From Meghimatium bilineatum (taxonomy: Eukaryota; Mollusca; Gastropoda; Stylommatophora; Philomycidae), in contig CM067315.1 in the NCBI GenBank assembly GCA_034231615.1, forward strand, positions 34,372,156 to 34,436,155: a stretch of DNA of 64,000 nucleotides, in the 5' to 3' direction. Under the pieces are notes generated by a model that saw nothing but the letters and a program-made list of their open reading frames with translations, did not search any database and had not been told where the DNA came from. The translations under genes were made by a program, and so were the position numbers. This document shows positions 1 through 10,659 of the stretch, one piece after another (within the stretch, counting starts at the first letter, position 1; every line of letters begins with the position of its first letter).

Positions 1-100
1 CTACTATTATTATTATTACTATTACTACTACTACTACTACTACTACTACTCTACTATTACTACTACTACTACTACTACTCTACTATTACTACAACTACTT
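1..100. repeat. TAC/ATT trinucleotide microsatellite
   Basis: Imperfect CTA/TAC and ATT triplets fill the first 100 bases and run off the left window edge, so the true length is unknown. Confidence 0.95.
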
Positions 101-111
101 AATGTCGGAAA

Positions 112-300
112 GTATTAAACATACTTCGATGCAAAATTCTTGAGACTAACGGAAATTGAACCAATCCGTTCAACGGTACCATCTCGCCTAGCAACTCGCG
201 TACACGGGTTCTTCCGTACTGGTTCAATTCCCGCTAGTCTCAGGAATTTTAAATTTATCATCCGGCTTCCTTCTTGAATTTACTATGATGCAAAATGACG
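112..300 (+). mobile_element. tRNA-like SINE (family T2) with an inverted arm
   Basis: A pol III B-box-like GGTTCAATTCC lies at about 222-232. The sequence after it (to about 290) resembles the stretch after the same B box at 19172, so this is a dispersed SINE-like family. The segment at 126-151 is an approximate reverse complement of 219-245 (TTGAGACTAACGG against CCGCTAGTCTCAGG), so the transcript could fold into a hairpin. Ends and target duplications were not found. Confidence 0.5.
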
Positions 301-718
301 GAGTTAGCAAACGTTGGCACCCATTGCGAGATGTAATCGGTATCAAATGTATTGGTCTTTATTCGAATTTTATCACATGATTCTATCAACTTCAAAGTTT
401 TACTTATGAGATAATATGAGGACAAGGAATAGATGAAAAATAGATAACATTCATTTTTTACCAAAATATATAAAACAGGGTTGCCAAGAAATTTAAAGTG
501 ATTATAGAAATATTTCAAGTAAAATGTGGCCAAACTTCTATTAAATTACAAGTTCACCAACATTAAATTAACAAAACATAACATGCTTCGTAGCCAGTGA
601 CATATTTAATTGGTCAAATTTTGGCAATACAGATAGAGAATAAACGATTCCACAGATATGCCTTTATCAAGATAAGGAGACGAGCCAATTATAATGTCCG
701 AATTGGTTACAACCGTGT
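301..718. other. Unannotated AT-rich sequence
   Basis: No repeat family or convincing coding potential recognised. A 91-codon stop-free stretch on the minus strand has no recognisable domain. Confidence 0.4.
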
Positions 719-802
719 AATCAGCATCACAATAATAATAACCATACAAACAATAGCTATAATAATAATTATTATTATTATTATTTCTGTTATTATTGTG
801 CT
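719..802. repeat. AAT/ATT self-complementary microsatellite
   Basis: AAT triplets switch into ATT triplets around 760-770, making a self-complementary tract that could form a hairpin. Confidence 0.85.
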
Positions 803-872
803 TCCATATCCAGGAATAACGAACAATGATGATTGTGTTTCCTACGTACAACTGGGAGGATGTGGGAGCTAG

Positions 873-1085
873 CTCTCAGAATCTTCATAACCAGAATACT
901 TCCCACTTTCAGCGGTATGCAATCCTTGGCCAGAACACTTTCCAGTCTCAGAGGTATGCAATCCTTTGTCCGAACATTTCCCACTCTCAGTGGTAGGAAA
1001 TCATTGGCCAGAACACTTCCCAGTCTCAGAGTTATCCAATCCTTGGCCAGAACACCACTTTCAGCGGTATGTGATCCTTAGCTAA
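873..1085 (+). repeat. 39-bp minisatellite, about 5 units
   Basis: Units of about 39 bp alternate CAGTCTCAGAGGTATGCAAT-like cores with a TGGCCAGAACACTT-like linker. Units differ by about 10-25 percent, and the last one lacks a few bases. Because 39 is divisible by 3, an open frame (833-1081) of repeating RTLPSLRGMQSLA-like peptides results. I regard it as a by-product. Confidence 0.85.
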
Positions 1086-1303
1086 GATGTTCCTACTCAG
1101 AAGACGTGTATGTATGTAGGTGTGACAGGCCTATTTCAACCATTTTTTATTGCAATCATCTAAATTACATAAATTCTGCAACTTTTTAGTGGTACTGAAA
1201 AGACGCACAAGTTTCCCAAAACTTGTTTTCTGCGTCAGATTCTGTGATATTTTTCTTGTGACAAGTTTTATAAGGATTTTACACGTCCATGAAGACCTCT
1301 TTA

Positions 1304-1403
1304 NNNNNNNNNNNNNNNNNNNNNNNNNNNNNNNNNNNNNNNNNNNNNNNNNNNNNNNNNNNNNNNNNNNNNNNNNNNNNNNNNNNNNNNNNNNNNNNNN
1401 NNN
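1304..1403. other. Assembly gap, 100 N
   Basis: Exactly 100 N, the conventional placeholder for a gap of unknown size. Apparent frames across it are meaningless. Confidence 0.99.
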
Positions 1404-1477
1404 CCGTAGAGTTTTTCTGTAACTATTGTTCTTATTGGCTAGTATGTCTGCCACAAAAGTTTCATGTTATACTCCCT

Positions 1478-1563
1478 AAACCTCCTTAGTCATCTCTTAT
1501 GACATGTATGGTATATAACAGTTTCGCTATTCTCTGCTCCCATTACATGGCCCCGGCAACACT
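1478..1563 (-). mobile_element. SINE-B1 fragment (5' part)
   Basis: Matches the 5' third of the 280-bp B1 element at 4154-4433 and 49872-50150: CCTCCTTAGTC, then TGACATG, GCTATTCTCTGCTCC and CCCGGCAACAC in the same order on the same strand as the 49.9 kb copy. The GAA tail side is missing. Confidence 0.7.
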
Positions 1564-3213
1564 ATGATGTTTTCCTTTTTAATAATCTGATAATCAGTAA
1601 AACTGAGGGAAACTAGTACTGCATGTCCAAAACATGGAGCGACTCTGCAACGGAGTATTGAAAAGGCATAGAGAATTGCCTTCACTGTACTCGGTGTTCC
1701 CCATATTTACTCCGCCCATTTCAAGGAAGCGGCATGCGGCCCTCCGAGAATATATCTTATAGAAAGTAACTCTGTAGTTTCATGAGACGCAACCCCATTT
1801 TTGTAGAGGCAGAGTGACTCACGGCCCTATATATATATATATATAGAAAAAAAGTGGCCTACGACTCCAATACATTTTTAAAAATTTTGAAATATGATAA
1901 CAATAAAACGCAAGGAAAATAAATTGTTTAGCATAATATAATTCAATCTAATTTTAAATTACACAATATTAAATGCACTGTTTGAAATTATAACTTTATA
2001 GTAAGCTTCAAAATTCGCGGTTGAGTTTTCGTTATTGCCAAGCTGATAAACATTATCAACATTTAATATGTTTCTCGTTTTGATCCTCAAATGAAATGGC
2101 GTTGAAAAACACATAGTAAAAAATATGTATAACTTTGCAATATTTGTTTTAATTTCATGATTCAACGAGCGACCGTACAGAATACCATTAGCGACCCCAT
2201 ATGTGGTAGCTACCCGTGGTATGGGAACGTGTGTCATGTCCAACTTCAACGTCATTTCTTCATCCACTGGAGATTGTTTTTAACTTCTTTTCATGAGTTC
2301 CACATTGGTAATCTTATCATATTTCAAACCTTCTATTCCAAGCAGGCATTCTTTGAAGAATTATTGTATATTTCTAATTCTCAATTTTTACTAAACTCCA
2401 TGTTTCTGAGCCATCAAAAACCGATTGATATTCAATCACACGACGTCTTACGGCAAATGCAGAGAAAAGACAAAATGTAGATGCATACTACGAAAGCTGT
2501 GTCTTAACACAGGTCACCGGATCTCAAAACAGGCAGACACCACTTCAACAACAGAGACCGCATCATATTACCATACAGTATATTTACCAATTCTAGTGAC
2601 GAAACTGGGAACCATTTTATGTCGTCACAAAATGAACATACACACAATATCGGGGGGAAAATTTTAAAAATTCAGTTTAGAACGATGATGTCCAATGAGC
2701 TAGCAGGTCATATAATTATATTGTTGATGGTTACACTAAAGCAATAGGTCATAAAACAGCCCCCGAGAAAGGGAACTCCCCTTCATCTGTCAGGCCTGTC
2801 AGTTATCGTGGGACACGGCTTTATCCGCGCTTTTCAATGAAAATCGACAAGTAAACACAAAAGATCAATACATATAACGGTTTAAGTCGGTTCAGCAAAA
2901 AATGAATGACGCAATCGGCAGTCCATAATATCGTTATGATGAAGTGCAAGTCACAGATTTTAAAATTAGAAACATGCAGCTAAAAATAGTACCCCACTCT
3001 GAGAACAACCGGGAAGTATAACTAAGTAATCTAATTGAAAAGTTAATTGTAAAAATGTGCATGCATGAGGTGTGCAAGGTTTGCAGAGTTGAAATACAGA
3101 AATATGAATGTGCTCACACGGACATCTTCGGTTTATTTCAAACAGGAAATGAAACTAGTTATCTACGGTAAAGTAACTCGCTCGTTCAGTTGTTGATTGA
3201 TCGATCGGTTAGA
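1564..3213. other. Unannotated 1.6 kb stretch
   Basis: A short TA run lies at about 1830-1845. Stop-free stretches of up to 107 codons (2157-2480 plus, 1959-2267 minus) show no domain I recognise. No RNA gene or promoter signal could be supported. Confidence 0.4.
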
Positions 3214-3320
3214 TCAGTTTTTCCCAATGTGGGGGGCCCACGCACCACAGAATGAGGGGGGGGGGGATTTGACTGTTCGGGGAGGGGGAGGTAATTCAGG
3301 GGACAATTATTCCCTAAATT
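3214..3320 (+). mobile_element. Possible hAT-type element terminus with G tract
   Basis: CAGTTTTTCCCAATGTGGGG followed by GGCCCACGCACCAC resembles the terminal motif of hAT-Charlie-like elements (CAG, TTCCCA, then G/C-rich). A run of 12 or more G follows at about 3254. The partner terminus and an 8-bp duplication were not found. Confidence 0.3.
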
Positions 3321-3551
3321 ATACCATTTTTGAATAATTAAAAATATATAAATGTTACGAGGGGAATCAGAAATGTAGAAAGACTAGGGTAGGGCATAGC
3401 ACAGCCGAGGCCGCACATCTGGCTTTAGAACGTAAGCTCGAAAGAAAAAAAACGTGTGAAGATATATTAGTCGAAATGGTATGTTGTAAAAAAAAATCAT
3501 AAATATGTCATATGGGATAGTTAGATCGTTTGTATGTAGTTTTAGTGATAG

Positions 3552-4142
3552 GTTCATCATTAGCAGGTTCCATGCTGGTTGGCGTAGGCGATCATGCCTC
3601 TCCACAGCTTTTTATCCCCAGTATTATGTATCATGTTTCCCTGTGTTGCCAGGTTGTTAAACTGCATAATATTTTCTCACTTTGTCGCCCTCTGCCTCTG
3701 TTGCCTTCAGTCTTGTCTGTTATCAATGTGCTCTCCAAACATACTTGTCTCACAACGTGGCCAAAAAAAATGAAGATTAACTTTTTCTTATATTATTGAT
3801 TAAGCTCCGTCTCGCATTTGACTCTTTCAAAACCCCCAGATCAGTTTTCCTGGCAATCTATGGGATTCGCAGCATTCTTCTGTAAAACACATCTCCAATG
3901 TCTCTAATTTCCCACTTTTCTGTTTATTGTCCAAGACTCATCCATACGTTAGTATAGAAGTTTATATAGCACTGTAGAACTCTCGTCCTCACCTTTAATG
4001 ACAAGGTCATATTACACACTATACTTTTCATCTTTCTGAATGTTGTCTTTGCCTGCCCTATTCTGTTTCTTATTTCTATTGAATTTCTTCCATCTGATGT
4101 AATCGTTGCACCTAAATACTTGAATTTGTGTATCTAATTGAT
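3552..4142 (-). mobile_element. LINE-K 3' fragment (RT C-terminal tail), degenerate
   Basis: On the minus strand the sequence decays from the C-terminal part of a non-LTR reverse transcriptase. The 3' end (3555-3605) encodes LWRGMIAYANQHGT-like residues, and upstream lie the tracts for a LxxxQREKxL segment and the FGHVVRQ-like box. Long stretches match the copies at 40145-40900, 47838-48070 and 56085-56515. It has several stops and frameshifts and is non-functional. It is cut on its 5' side by the SINE-B1 at 4154. Confidence 0.8.
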
Positions 4143-4153
4143 AGATCGTTTAT

Positions 4154-4433
4154 ATCGCCCGTGTGTTGCCGGGATTGAAAGAGGAGCAGAGAATAGCAAT
4201 ACTCTTTACCTACCACGCATGTCGTAAAAGGCGACTAAGGAAGTTATGGGATAGAGTTGGCTGTTCCATCCCATATAGGGTCAGTGACTCAAAGCCATGC
4301 TGAAGTCGGATGTGTCAGGCCGAAAGGCGAAGATATCGCAGCAATGCTGTAAACCATGACACAACGCAATTCCGTTCTCCGGACTATATCCGATAATTTG
4401 CAGTAGTTTGAGAACGAACGCAGAAGAAGAAGA
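4154..4433 (+). mobile_element. SINE-B1, full-length, with target-site duplication
   Basis: A 280-bp element starting CGCCCGTGTGTTGCCGG and ending GAGAACGAACGCAGAAGAAG with a GAA tail. It is flanked by an 11-bp direct repeat with one change, AGATCGTTTAT (4143-4153) and AGACCGTTTAT (4434-4444), as expected from LINE-style target-primed insertion. Inside is GTCGTAAAAGGCGAC (about 4217-4231), able to form a small stem. No clear tRNA, 7SL or 5S head is visible. The length matches the 279-bp copy at 49872. Confidence 0.85.
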
Positions 4434-4444
4434 AGACCGTTTAT

Positions 4445-5045
4445 TTCTAGCTACGTTGAAATAAGGTTACTTCCTTATATCCTGTTCAGCTGTTGATTGG
4501 CTAATCCATTTATGTCTTTCATAGTTAATCGCTTAATGTGTTTATATCTTGCTTAGTTCATCATCGGTAAGTTCTTTTATCTATATATCTATTGTTATTC
4601 TATTAACTCTTTCAACACGTAATTATACCCGGGGGTTTAGACGTAATTAATTTTAGGCTAATTTTTAGACCCCCATCATGATTCAGGCGCTAGCTTCCTG
4701 AAGACAAAGTATTAGCAATGGAAAGTCATTTAAGGTATCAAAAGAAAGATAATTGAATGTGAAATTCTTATACAATATAAAAATATAAGAATTGTAAGAA
4801 CAATAGTACGTGTCATTTACAAACAAAACAAAGCAATTTGGAGGGTATATATGGAGTCCCACTATAACGGGCTTACGTCCTGAAAGGGTGCCGTCTCTGT
4901 CCCCGTTATAACGGGCTTACGTATGAATTAAGTTAATGATTTTAAGAGTGGTGGTGTAAATTGTAGTTGCCTTTCTTTGGTCATTTAGGTCACATTATTA
5001 TAAAACTATAGAGTACGTGAAGCGTCCTGACGAAGAACGACGGGA
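4445..5045. other. Unannotated; short direct repeat
   Basis: ATAACGGGCTTACGT occurs twice (about 4864-4878 and 4908-4922). Nothing else recognised. Confidence 0.4.
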
Positions 5046-5049
5046 ATTT

Positions 5050-5222
5050 GAACGATCTGTCTCCACTGAAGACGAATGTGTCGGGCCATTGATGCAAATA
5101 AATTGGAGACAAAATGCGTTTCCATTTTATGGACTGCATCCTACTGGAAATCTAGTTGGACCATTGTCCTGCTACAAAAGAGGTCTAGTGGGAGTCTGAG
5201 AATGAACGATGAAGAAGAAAGA
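5050..5222 (+). mobile_element. SINE-B2 copy
   Basis: CACTGAAGACGAATGTGTCG, then GGACTGCATCCTACTGGAAA, then GAGAATGAACGATGAAGAAG match the B2 copies at 31697 (plus) and 40323 (minus). It ends in GAAGAAGAAAG. A second GAACGACGGGAATTTGAACG motif just upstream (5030-5053) may be the tail of another copy. Confidence 0.75.
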
Positions 5223-5257
5223 TTTGTCAGTCTGTTTATGAACAAAAATGGCGAACA

Positions 5258-5515
5258 CCACGCTAGCACACACTCCGGCTATCAATGACATTAACATTGC
5301 ATAACACGGCTAGAACACACTCCGGATTATATATGACATTAACCTTACACAGCACGGCTAGTTTACACTCGGGCTATCAATGACCATAACATTGCATAAC
5401 ACGGCTAGCATACACTCGGGCTATCAATGACCATAACATTGCATAACACGGCTAGAACACACTCCAGATTATCTATGACATTAACCTTACACAGCACGGC
5501 TAGCACACAATCTAG
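5258..5515 (+). repeat. 47/48-bp minisatellite, about 5.5 units
   Basis: ACGGCTAG recurs at 5306, 5354, 5401, 5448 and 5496. Two unit types (CATTGCATAACACGG and CCTTACACAGCACGG) alternate. Confidence 0.9.
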
Positions 5516-6125
5516 CTTAAGTACATCTACCCCTTCAATCAGACACTCACAATATGGTAGAAAAACTACAACTCTCGGCTGCAACTAAAATCAATGAGTC
5601 CATAACGTTCCTGAACACGCGTGTAAATTGTGCCCGCCGGCTTCAAGATCATGTGCTCCTAAAGTACGGAAGTTGATTGAGGATTAAAAGGGAGTTCGTT
5701 GTAGAGACATCCGTGAAGTGGTCAGTAAACACACACGCAAGAGATGCCACTTCCCCTCGTGGTCGAATCTAAGGATATTGGAACAGTGGTCAATAAATAA
5801 CGCTAGTCAAGATCAAGTCTGTATATAACCCCCCCCCCCCCCCCCATTTTTAGGAAATCAGAATATGATATATAGTTCTAGGGCGCAAGCCAAAAAGCAC
5901 GCCCCTCTCTCTCTCTCCCTCTCTCCCTATATACATATATGTATACCCACTTCACAGAATACATTGCAAAGGGTACAAACCAATGTTCTTCAGTTCAAAT
6001 GATGTCATGCCATTGCATGTAATTTCCTGTATGTTTTTGAAAACCAGTCATACCCTCTTTGGTGGTTGTTATGCAAGGGATCCCCTTGGGATATTCAGCG
6101 ATAGCTCCTTGTCTTTTTTTTCTGT
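5516..6125. other. Unannotated; poly-C and CT tracts
   Basis: A run of about 20 C lies at about 5827-5846 and a CT-rich tract at 5904-5930. No gene recognised. Confidence 0.45.
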
Positions 6126-6129
6126 TTTT

Positions 6130-6300
6130 CCCCCGTCATGTTACTCATTTTACTGTTTGTAGTGGCAGTTGTTTTCACTCTGCGTACATGTCAGATTTAA
6201 GTCCATCATTGTCTTCTTACTGTTCTAGAAATATATTGTTCTTTGGTGTTTCTCTTTCTTGCCTGCTTGTTACACTTGAATTCTTCCTAACCAATATTTA
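6130..6300 (-). mobile_element. LINE-P tail fragment, highly degenerate
   Basis: Resembles the minus-strand LINE-P fragment at 16612-16815 in order and spacing of short blocks (CATGTCAGA, TCTTCTTA, TTCTAGAAATA, TTGCCTGCTTGTTAC). Read on the minus strand it corresponds to the region before the HVRRM box. It is too decayed for confident translation. Confidence 0.4.
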
Positions 6301-6589
6301 AGAGTTATCTAAAACATTTAGAAATATTCTCCAAGGCCCGTTAATAATTTTACCTCCAAAAAATCAATAAAATCTCACGGACATGAAGCAATTACATGTG
6401 AAGACAATGAAATTGTCTTTTTTTTTTTAAAGGAAACCCCAACCCCCTCACCAAATCGGTATCCATGGTTCTGATTAAAACATGGATTAGAAGTGTGTCT
6501 GAGTGTAGTTATTATAACAGTGATCAATAAAGATAACAAATTAACCTTTTCATTTCTTACATATAAAGAGACAATTGTTTAAAAAGATT

Positions 6590-6800
6590 AATCATGGAGG
6601 GACGAAAATGTTCCGGGTCAGAGAACAAGAGGCAGACCAAGATTACAATTAACACAAGATATCGAAGACCTGAACATTAAACTAGAAAATGCTGGGCAGA
6701 TTGCATAGAACCGAGTCTTACAGGATGCCAGTGAGGACAACATTCTGCAAAAGACACGCCACATAGATAAATATGTCAATAAAGAAAAACTGGAAATAGC
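6590..6800 (+). mobile_element. LINE RT-tail fragment (GRPR motif)
   Basis: Encodes an R-G-R-P-R-L-Q-like segment (about 6622-6650) followed by the spacing typical of the C-terminal tail of these RT proteins (AxNRVLQDASEDNILQKTRHI-like, about 6700-6765). Frames are broken. Confidence 0.45.
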
Positions 6801-6904
6801 AAGACATTACCTCGCATTGTAATAAATATTGTAGGAATTGCAAGAAGAAATTTCTCCATTTTATTGATGACATGAAAGATTGAAGAGATGTGCTTATTTT
6901 ATGT

Positions 6905-7087
6905 AGATATTATTATTTTTTTTTTTATTTTTTTTTTTTTTTTTGGTTTTTGTTCTCAAACTCCCATTCGATCTCTCATATAGCAAGAAAATGGCCCTAC
7001 AATATTTCCAGGAGGATGCAGTCCAGAAAACGTAGATCTGTCGTCGTTCTATTTGAGCTAATATCACGACAAATCCGACTTCGGTGT
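6905..7087 (-). mobile_element. SINE-B2 copy with adjacent T tract
   Basis: Minus-strand B2: TGTTCTCAAACTCCCATTCG, GATGCAGTCCAGAAAACG and AAATCCGACTTCGGTG in the B2 order. The A/GAA tail side (left on the plus strand) is a long T-rich tract (6905-6945). Confidence 0.7.
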
Positions 7088-7137
7088 TAGTAATTAATAC
7101 GTTTAGTGATTTTACCACTTCCATTAATCGGTGGGTT

Positions 7138-7380
7138 TTACTAGTATAGTATTACGAGAGACCTGTACTAGTATAGTAGTATGAGAGAATTGTACTTGTT
7201 TAGTAGTATAATTGTAATAGTATAGTAGTATGAGAGAACTGTACTTGTATAGTTTTACAAGAGAATTGTACTAACATTGTTATCGACATAGCCTGAGACG
7301 GATGGGATCACACTAGTACATTGTACTTGTACATACTACTATACGAGTACCATTCTCTCATACTACTATACTAGTACACA
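7138..7380. repeat. TACTAGTATAGTAGTATGAG repeats with inverted arm
   Basis: Four or five direct copies of a 27-36 bp unit (7139-7275) are followed, after about 40 bp, by two copies in inverted orientation (about 7315-7377, CTCATACTACTATACTAGTA). The region can form a long imperfect cruciform. CTAGTA is itself partly palindromic. Confidence 0.85.
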
Positions 7381-7599
7381 ATTTTCTGTCTCGGCGAATT
7401 TAATATTTCTTCTATTCCCGACTCAGTCTGCATTGGAAAGATCTGAAGGTCAAACAAGTGACACATCAAGTCAATAACTATACAACCAGCCACTATACAA
7501 AAAAACATGTAGCTGACAGGTTTATACAAGTGAAGCCTTTCTTTTATGGAAACCCAACTTCATCAATTTAAATATGACATTCCACTATTTCCACCTGTT

Positions 7600-8045
7600 G
7601 TTCGAAAAGCACAACTGAGGATGATGACCATTTGTTACATCTACTTTTGAAATTCAAATAGGGTTATTTCCTTGACTATAAAGTGCGCAGATAGTTATTA
7701 AGCCCTATTCTAGCCGCAAATGTCATTGGGCAATTCAGATATAGGATGGCCACTTCAGATGGTTATTGGTCTAAACGGTGACTTTCTAACTATTCTCTAC
7801 TGTTGAGCTGCAGCATTTCTCCTCCATTTTCACAAGATTCAGCGCGGTTCTTGGCTGTATATCGCAATGTGCAAGTTCTTCCCGTGTATCTTGGTTTATT
7901 TCAAAGGCTTTCGGTGAGGTCTTTAACTAGTCGTTGTAGGACTTCATTTGGTCACTATGAGAACGTATGTCCTTCTGCAACTCACCATCGAGAGAAGTAT
8001 CTTTGGCATGCGGTTATGTCTTTTTTTATGTAGCAGGCTTTACAA
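7600..8045 (-). mobile_element. LINE-W 3' fragment, degenerate
   Basis: Collinear with 48705-49090 and 21090-21468: GATGATGACCATTTGTTACA, TTGAGCTGCAGCATTTCTCC, TCTTGGTTTATTTCAAAGGC and CAGTGAGGTCTTTAAC-like blocks. On the minus strand these decode as the tail after RWxGHVVRMPD in this RT type (QKKRYKD, then A-rich end). Multiple stops. Confidence 0.75.
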
Positions 8046-8404
8046 AGTATTGTAAACTGCTGAGAGTTGAGGTGTTCTGGGCATGAAATAAATATCTGGA
8101 GAAACGCCAACCAGCAAACCTGCGTGCACTCTTTATCTGTGGATTGAGATAAACATTACTTGACTAGGCCAGCTAAGAATTTATAGGGAAACCATGTTAT
8201 GACTGGTCAGCCACTAAACATGCCAGCTAAAAACTTATGGCGAAAACATCTTATAGCGCTCGTTCATAAATAAGTTTGTGCTACATTAACTACCGCGAAA
8301 GCGTGACCTATCGCCAGTATAGGAGACATGTCAACTAAAACGTAAACATGAACCAGTTTCCTGTTTGCGTACAATCTATTTGTTGTCCTTAGCTATTTTT
8401 TGGC
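8046..8404. other. Unannotated; imperfect 55-bp duplication
   Basis: GCCAGCTAAGAATTTATAGG (about 8166) and GCCAGCTAAAAACTTATGGC (about 8221) begin two related copies of about 35-40 bp. No coding sequence recognised. Confidence 0.5.
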
Positions 8405-8502
8405 ATGAGACTCCAAGTATGTAAATGAATACCATTCAAAAGTCTAACAATAATTAAAGACGTAACGAAATGGGTCCAAATTTATTCAATAGAAGGCCTG
8501 TA
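8405..8502. mobile_element. MITE-2 half copy
   Basis: Matches the right half of the palindromic MITE-2 at 14770-14956: GACTCCAAGTATGTAAAT, then CAATAATTAAAGACGTAACG, then AATTTATTC. The left arm is not recognisable. Confidence 0.55.
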
Positions 8503-8875
8503 GTACTGCCCATTGCCACGGCGAAAGTATAAACCTTGTAAGAATGGAAGAAAGTTCTGGAGAACTATCCTCCTTTTGCAGCCCACATTCACATTAGACG
8601 TAACAAGTCGTTTGTATTCTTTAATTATTAGTAAGACTAGAAAATAACCAACCTAGCAACATATGGATTATTCTGACTAGCTAAGCCTTCCCCGAACGTC
8701 AGCAGCATCCAAACATTATCCTGCTAAATTAAATCTCCCATACACATATTATTCTGTGTCGGTTTCTATTTATTTCGCCACAATAGCGTATATAAATATA
8801 TTGAGACATAAAACCAATTGATAGGATGAAGATATACAGGAAACTGTAGGCAAATTGCCAAATTGTGAATTCCCC
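8503..8875. other. Unannotated
   Basis: GACGTAACAAG with TTTAATTATTAGT (8598-8632) faintly recalls a MITE-2 arm. An 87-codon open stretch on the minus strand (8729-8992) has no recognised domain. Confidence 0.35.
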
Positions 8876-9128
8876 AGGCCAGGAGTCGGCAACATACAGC
8901 CCACGGATCAAGTCCGACCAGTTCAACCAGTATTTGCAGCCCGCAAAGTCATTTTTATCTGGATTGTCAGGCTGAACTAACAATATATTCATTGTCGCCC
9001 TGCTCGGGGTATCACTACATGAAGCTTCAAGGTACTTTTATATAAGCGGTTTTTTAATACTGTACCACAATAGAAATGCTCAATCCGTCCTGCTCACCTA
9101 AAAGAGATTGCCCATCTCTGTCCTAGAG
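8876..9128. mobile_element. hAT-like non-autonomous element (about 250 bp)
   Basis: Left end CAGGCCAGGAGTCGGCAAC and right end AGATTGCCCATCTCTGTCCTAG, written here as AGATTGCCCATC then TCTGTCCTAG, are imperfect inverted repeats of the CAGGGGTSGGCAA type typical of hAT-Charlie elements. The centre has no transposase. No 8-bp target duplication remains visible, so it is old. The right-hand 80 bp is related to 16826-16926. Confidence 0.55.
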
Positions 9129-9985
9129 TATCGTAAACTAACATGTTATTTGTTGTGATAGTCTGTTTGTATGTTTGTTTTTATGTGTATTATATTTGTG
9201 TGAGTTTATGTTTATTTGTATGTTTTAAATGTATGTTTGTATTATGTTTCCATTCCCATAAATTACAAGCAATACAGGTCGTAAATCTTTTTTATAAAAA
9301 ATCAGATTTCTGTTTTCGCACACAGAAAGCCCCAGGAAAAAGCATGGTAAGAAGAGAATTGGATATTCTTTTCAACAACAAAAAAGTGGGCAACGGAAAA
9401 AGTTACATTTGCGGACAGTGCTATAGTGGATGTCAAATAGATGAGAATAGACTGAGTTGAATTAATTAAACGTGTCTTAGATACACTACACAATGATGAA
9501 GACTATGTTGAAATAGACAATGTACTTAGTCTGAATAAGTGGGTATGGCCAAAGAGTAGAGAAAGTGTGTCCTTACTGGAAAGACCAGAATAACCCACAA
9601 CCAACAACTGACTGAAGCACTGCGCTCATACACTTATAGATGTTTGACAGAAAGGCAAGCAGGGCATTTATATGAATGTCCCATGTGCAGTTAAGCAGGT
9701 TCCTAATCAAGAATAAATAACAGAATGCCGCAACTCTAAGCGGCGTACAATGCTGAAAATTATCATTCTACTCAGATGGGACAAATACATAATTCCGTAC
9801 ATGATACAGTGGGGTTTCCATAAATGGCAAGCCTCATTATATAGGAACGCTACCTACTATACGTTTACTGTTGCATGATGGTTAGTATAATGGGGCATTG
9901 GTGAGACTCCCTTGACCTTCCGTATACGGAATATGTTTATAGAACTGCTGACCGTCAATCCATATCATATGATGTGACTAATGAA
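9129..9985. other. Unannotated; TG-rich tract and small open frames
   Basis: A T/G-rich tract (9150-9245) carries a 105-codon open frame (9143-9460) whose first half is low-complexity V/C/F. I see no domain. Possible short coding remnants after 9340 could not be assigned. Confidence 0.35.
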
Positions 9986-9989
9986 ATTA

Positions 9990-10178
9990 TGAGCTGGAGT
10001 TGACCGCCCCATGTCATACAGGGTCAAAGTAACCCAGAAGCCATGCTGGAATCGGAATTGTCCGGCCGAAATGCGCCGGTATCGCAGAAGATATGTAAAT
10101 CATGACAAACCGCATTTCGTTATTTAGACAACATCCTGCTAATCTGCCGGAGTTTGAGAACTAACGCAGAAGAATTAA
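9990..10178 (+). mobile_element. SINE-B1, 5'-truncated
   Basis: CAGGGTCAAAGTAACCCAGAAGCCATGCTGG-type block (split here as CAGGGTCAAAGTAACC and AGAAGCCATGCTGG), then GGCCGAAATGCGCCGG, ACATCCTGCTAATCTGC and TTTGAGAACTAACGCAGAAG follow the B1 order. The first about 90 bp of B1 are missing, as expected of 5' truncation. Confidence 0.8.
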
Positions 10179-10658
10179 CAATAAAAAAAAACTCACAACT
10201 AGCCGCAACAAACAAACAAAACTAACAGAGACTCTCCACGGGGTGGTCATGAATAAACATGCATATTATGATTAACAAACGGGAACCACAAAGTACTAGC
10301 TGAATTTGATCGCACTGGAGAGCATTTATTCTTCACTAAACGCTGTAACCGGCATTGACAGAATATTTATACAGATGTATAATGCCATAGAATATATTAA
10401 TTTACTCACGCCTAATGAGAAGGCAATGGACAAGCACATGGCCCTTTGTAAATGCGGAAGGGAACAGCGGGTGACTAACGCTATTAGACCTACGAAAATA
10501 ATCCTTCATACACAATGTGTTAGATAATTCCCGTGAATTCAATTCTCCTATTGAAGATGTAGCCCAACAACGCATCCCTTTCTAACGAAGGCCATGGCCT
10601 AGACCGTTTATCTAGATGCATGTGATACACCCTTGATCATCAATAATAGAAGAACAAC
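10179..10658. other. Unannotated; 73-codon open frame
   Basis: A plus-strand open frame at 10306-10527 has a CKCGREQR segment but no recognised family. No other feature seen. Confidence 0.35.
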
Positions 10659-10659
10659 G

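Noticed and set aside
1131-1489. Open frames across the N gap
   Set aside because: The frame continuity depends on 100 placeholder bases.
9143-9245. Membrane protein start rich in V, C and F
   Set aside because: The residues come from a low-complexity TG-rich tract; no continuation with coding character.
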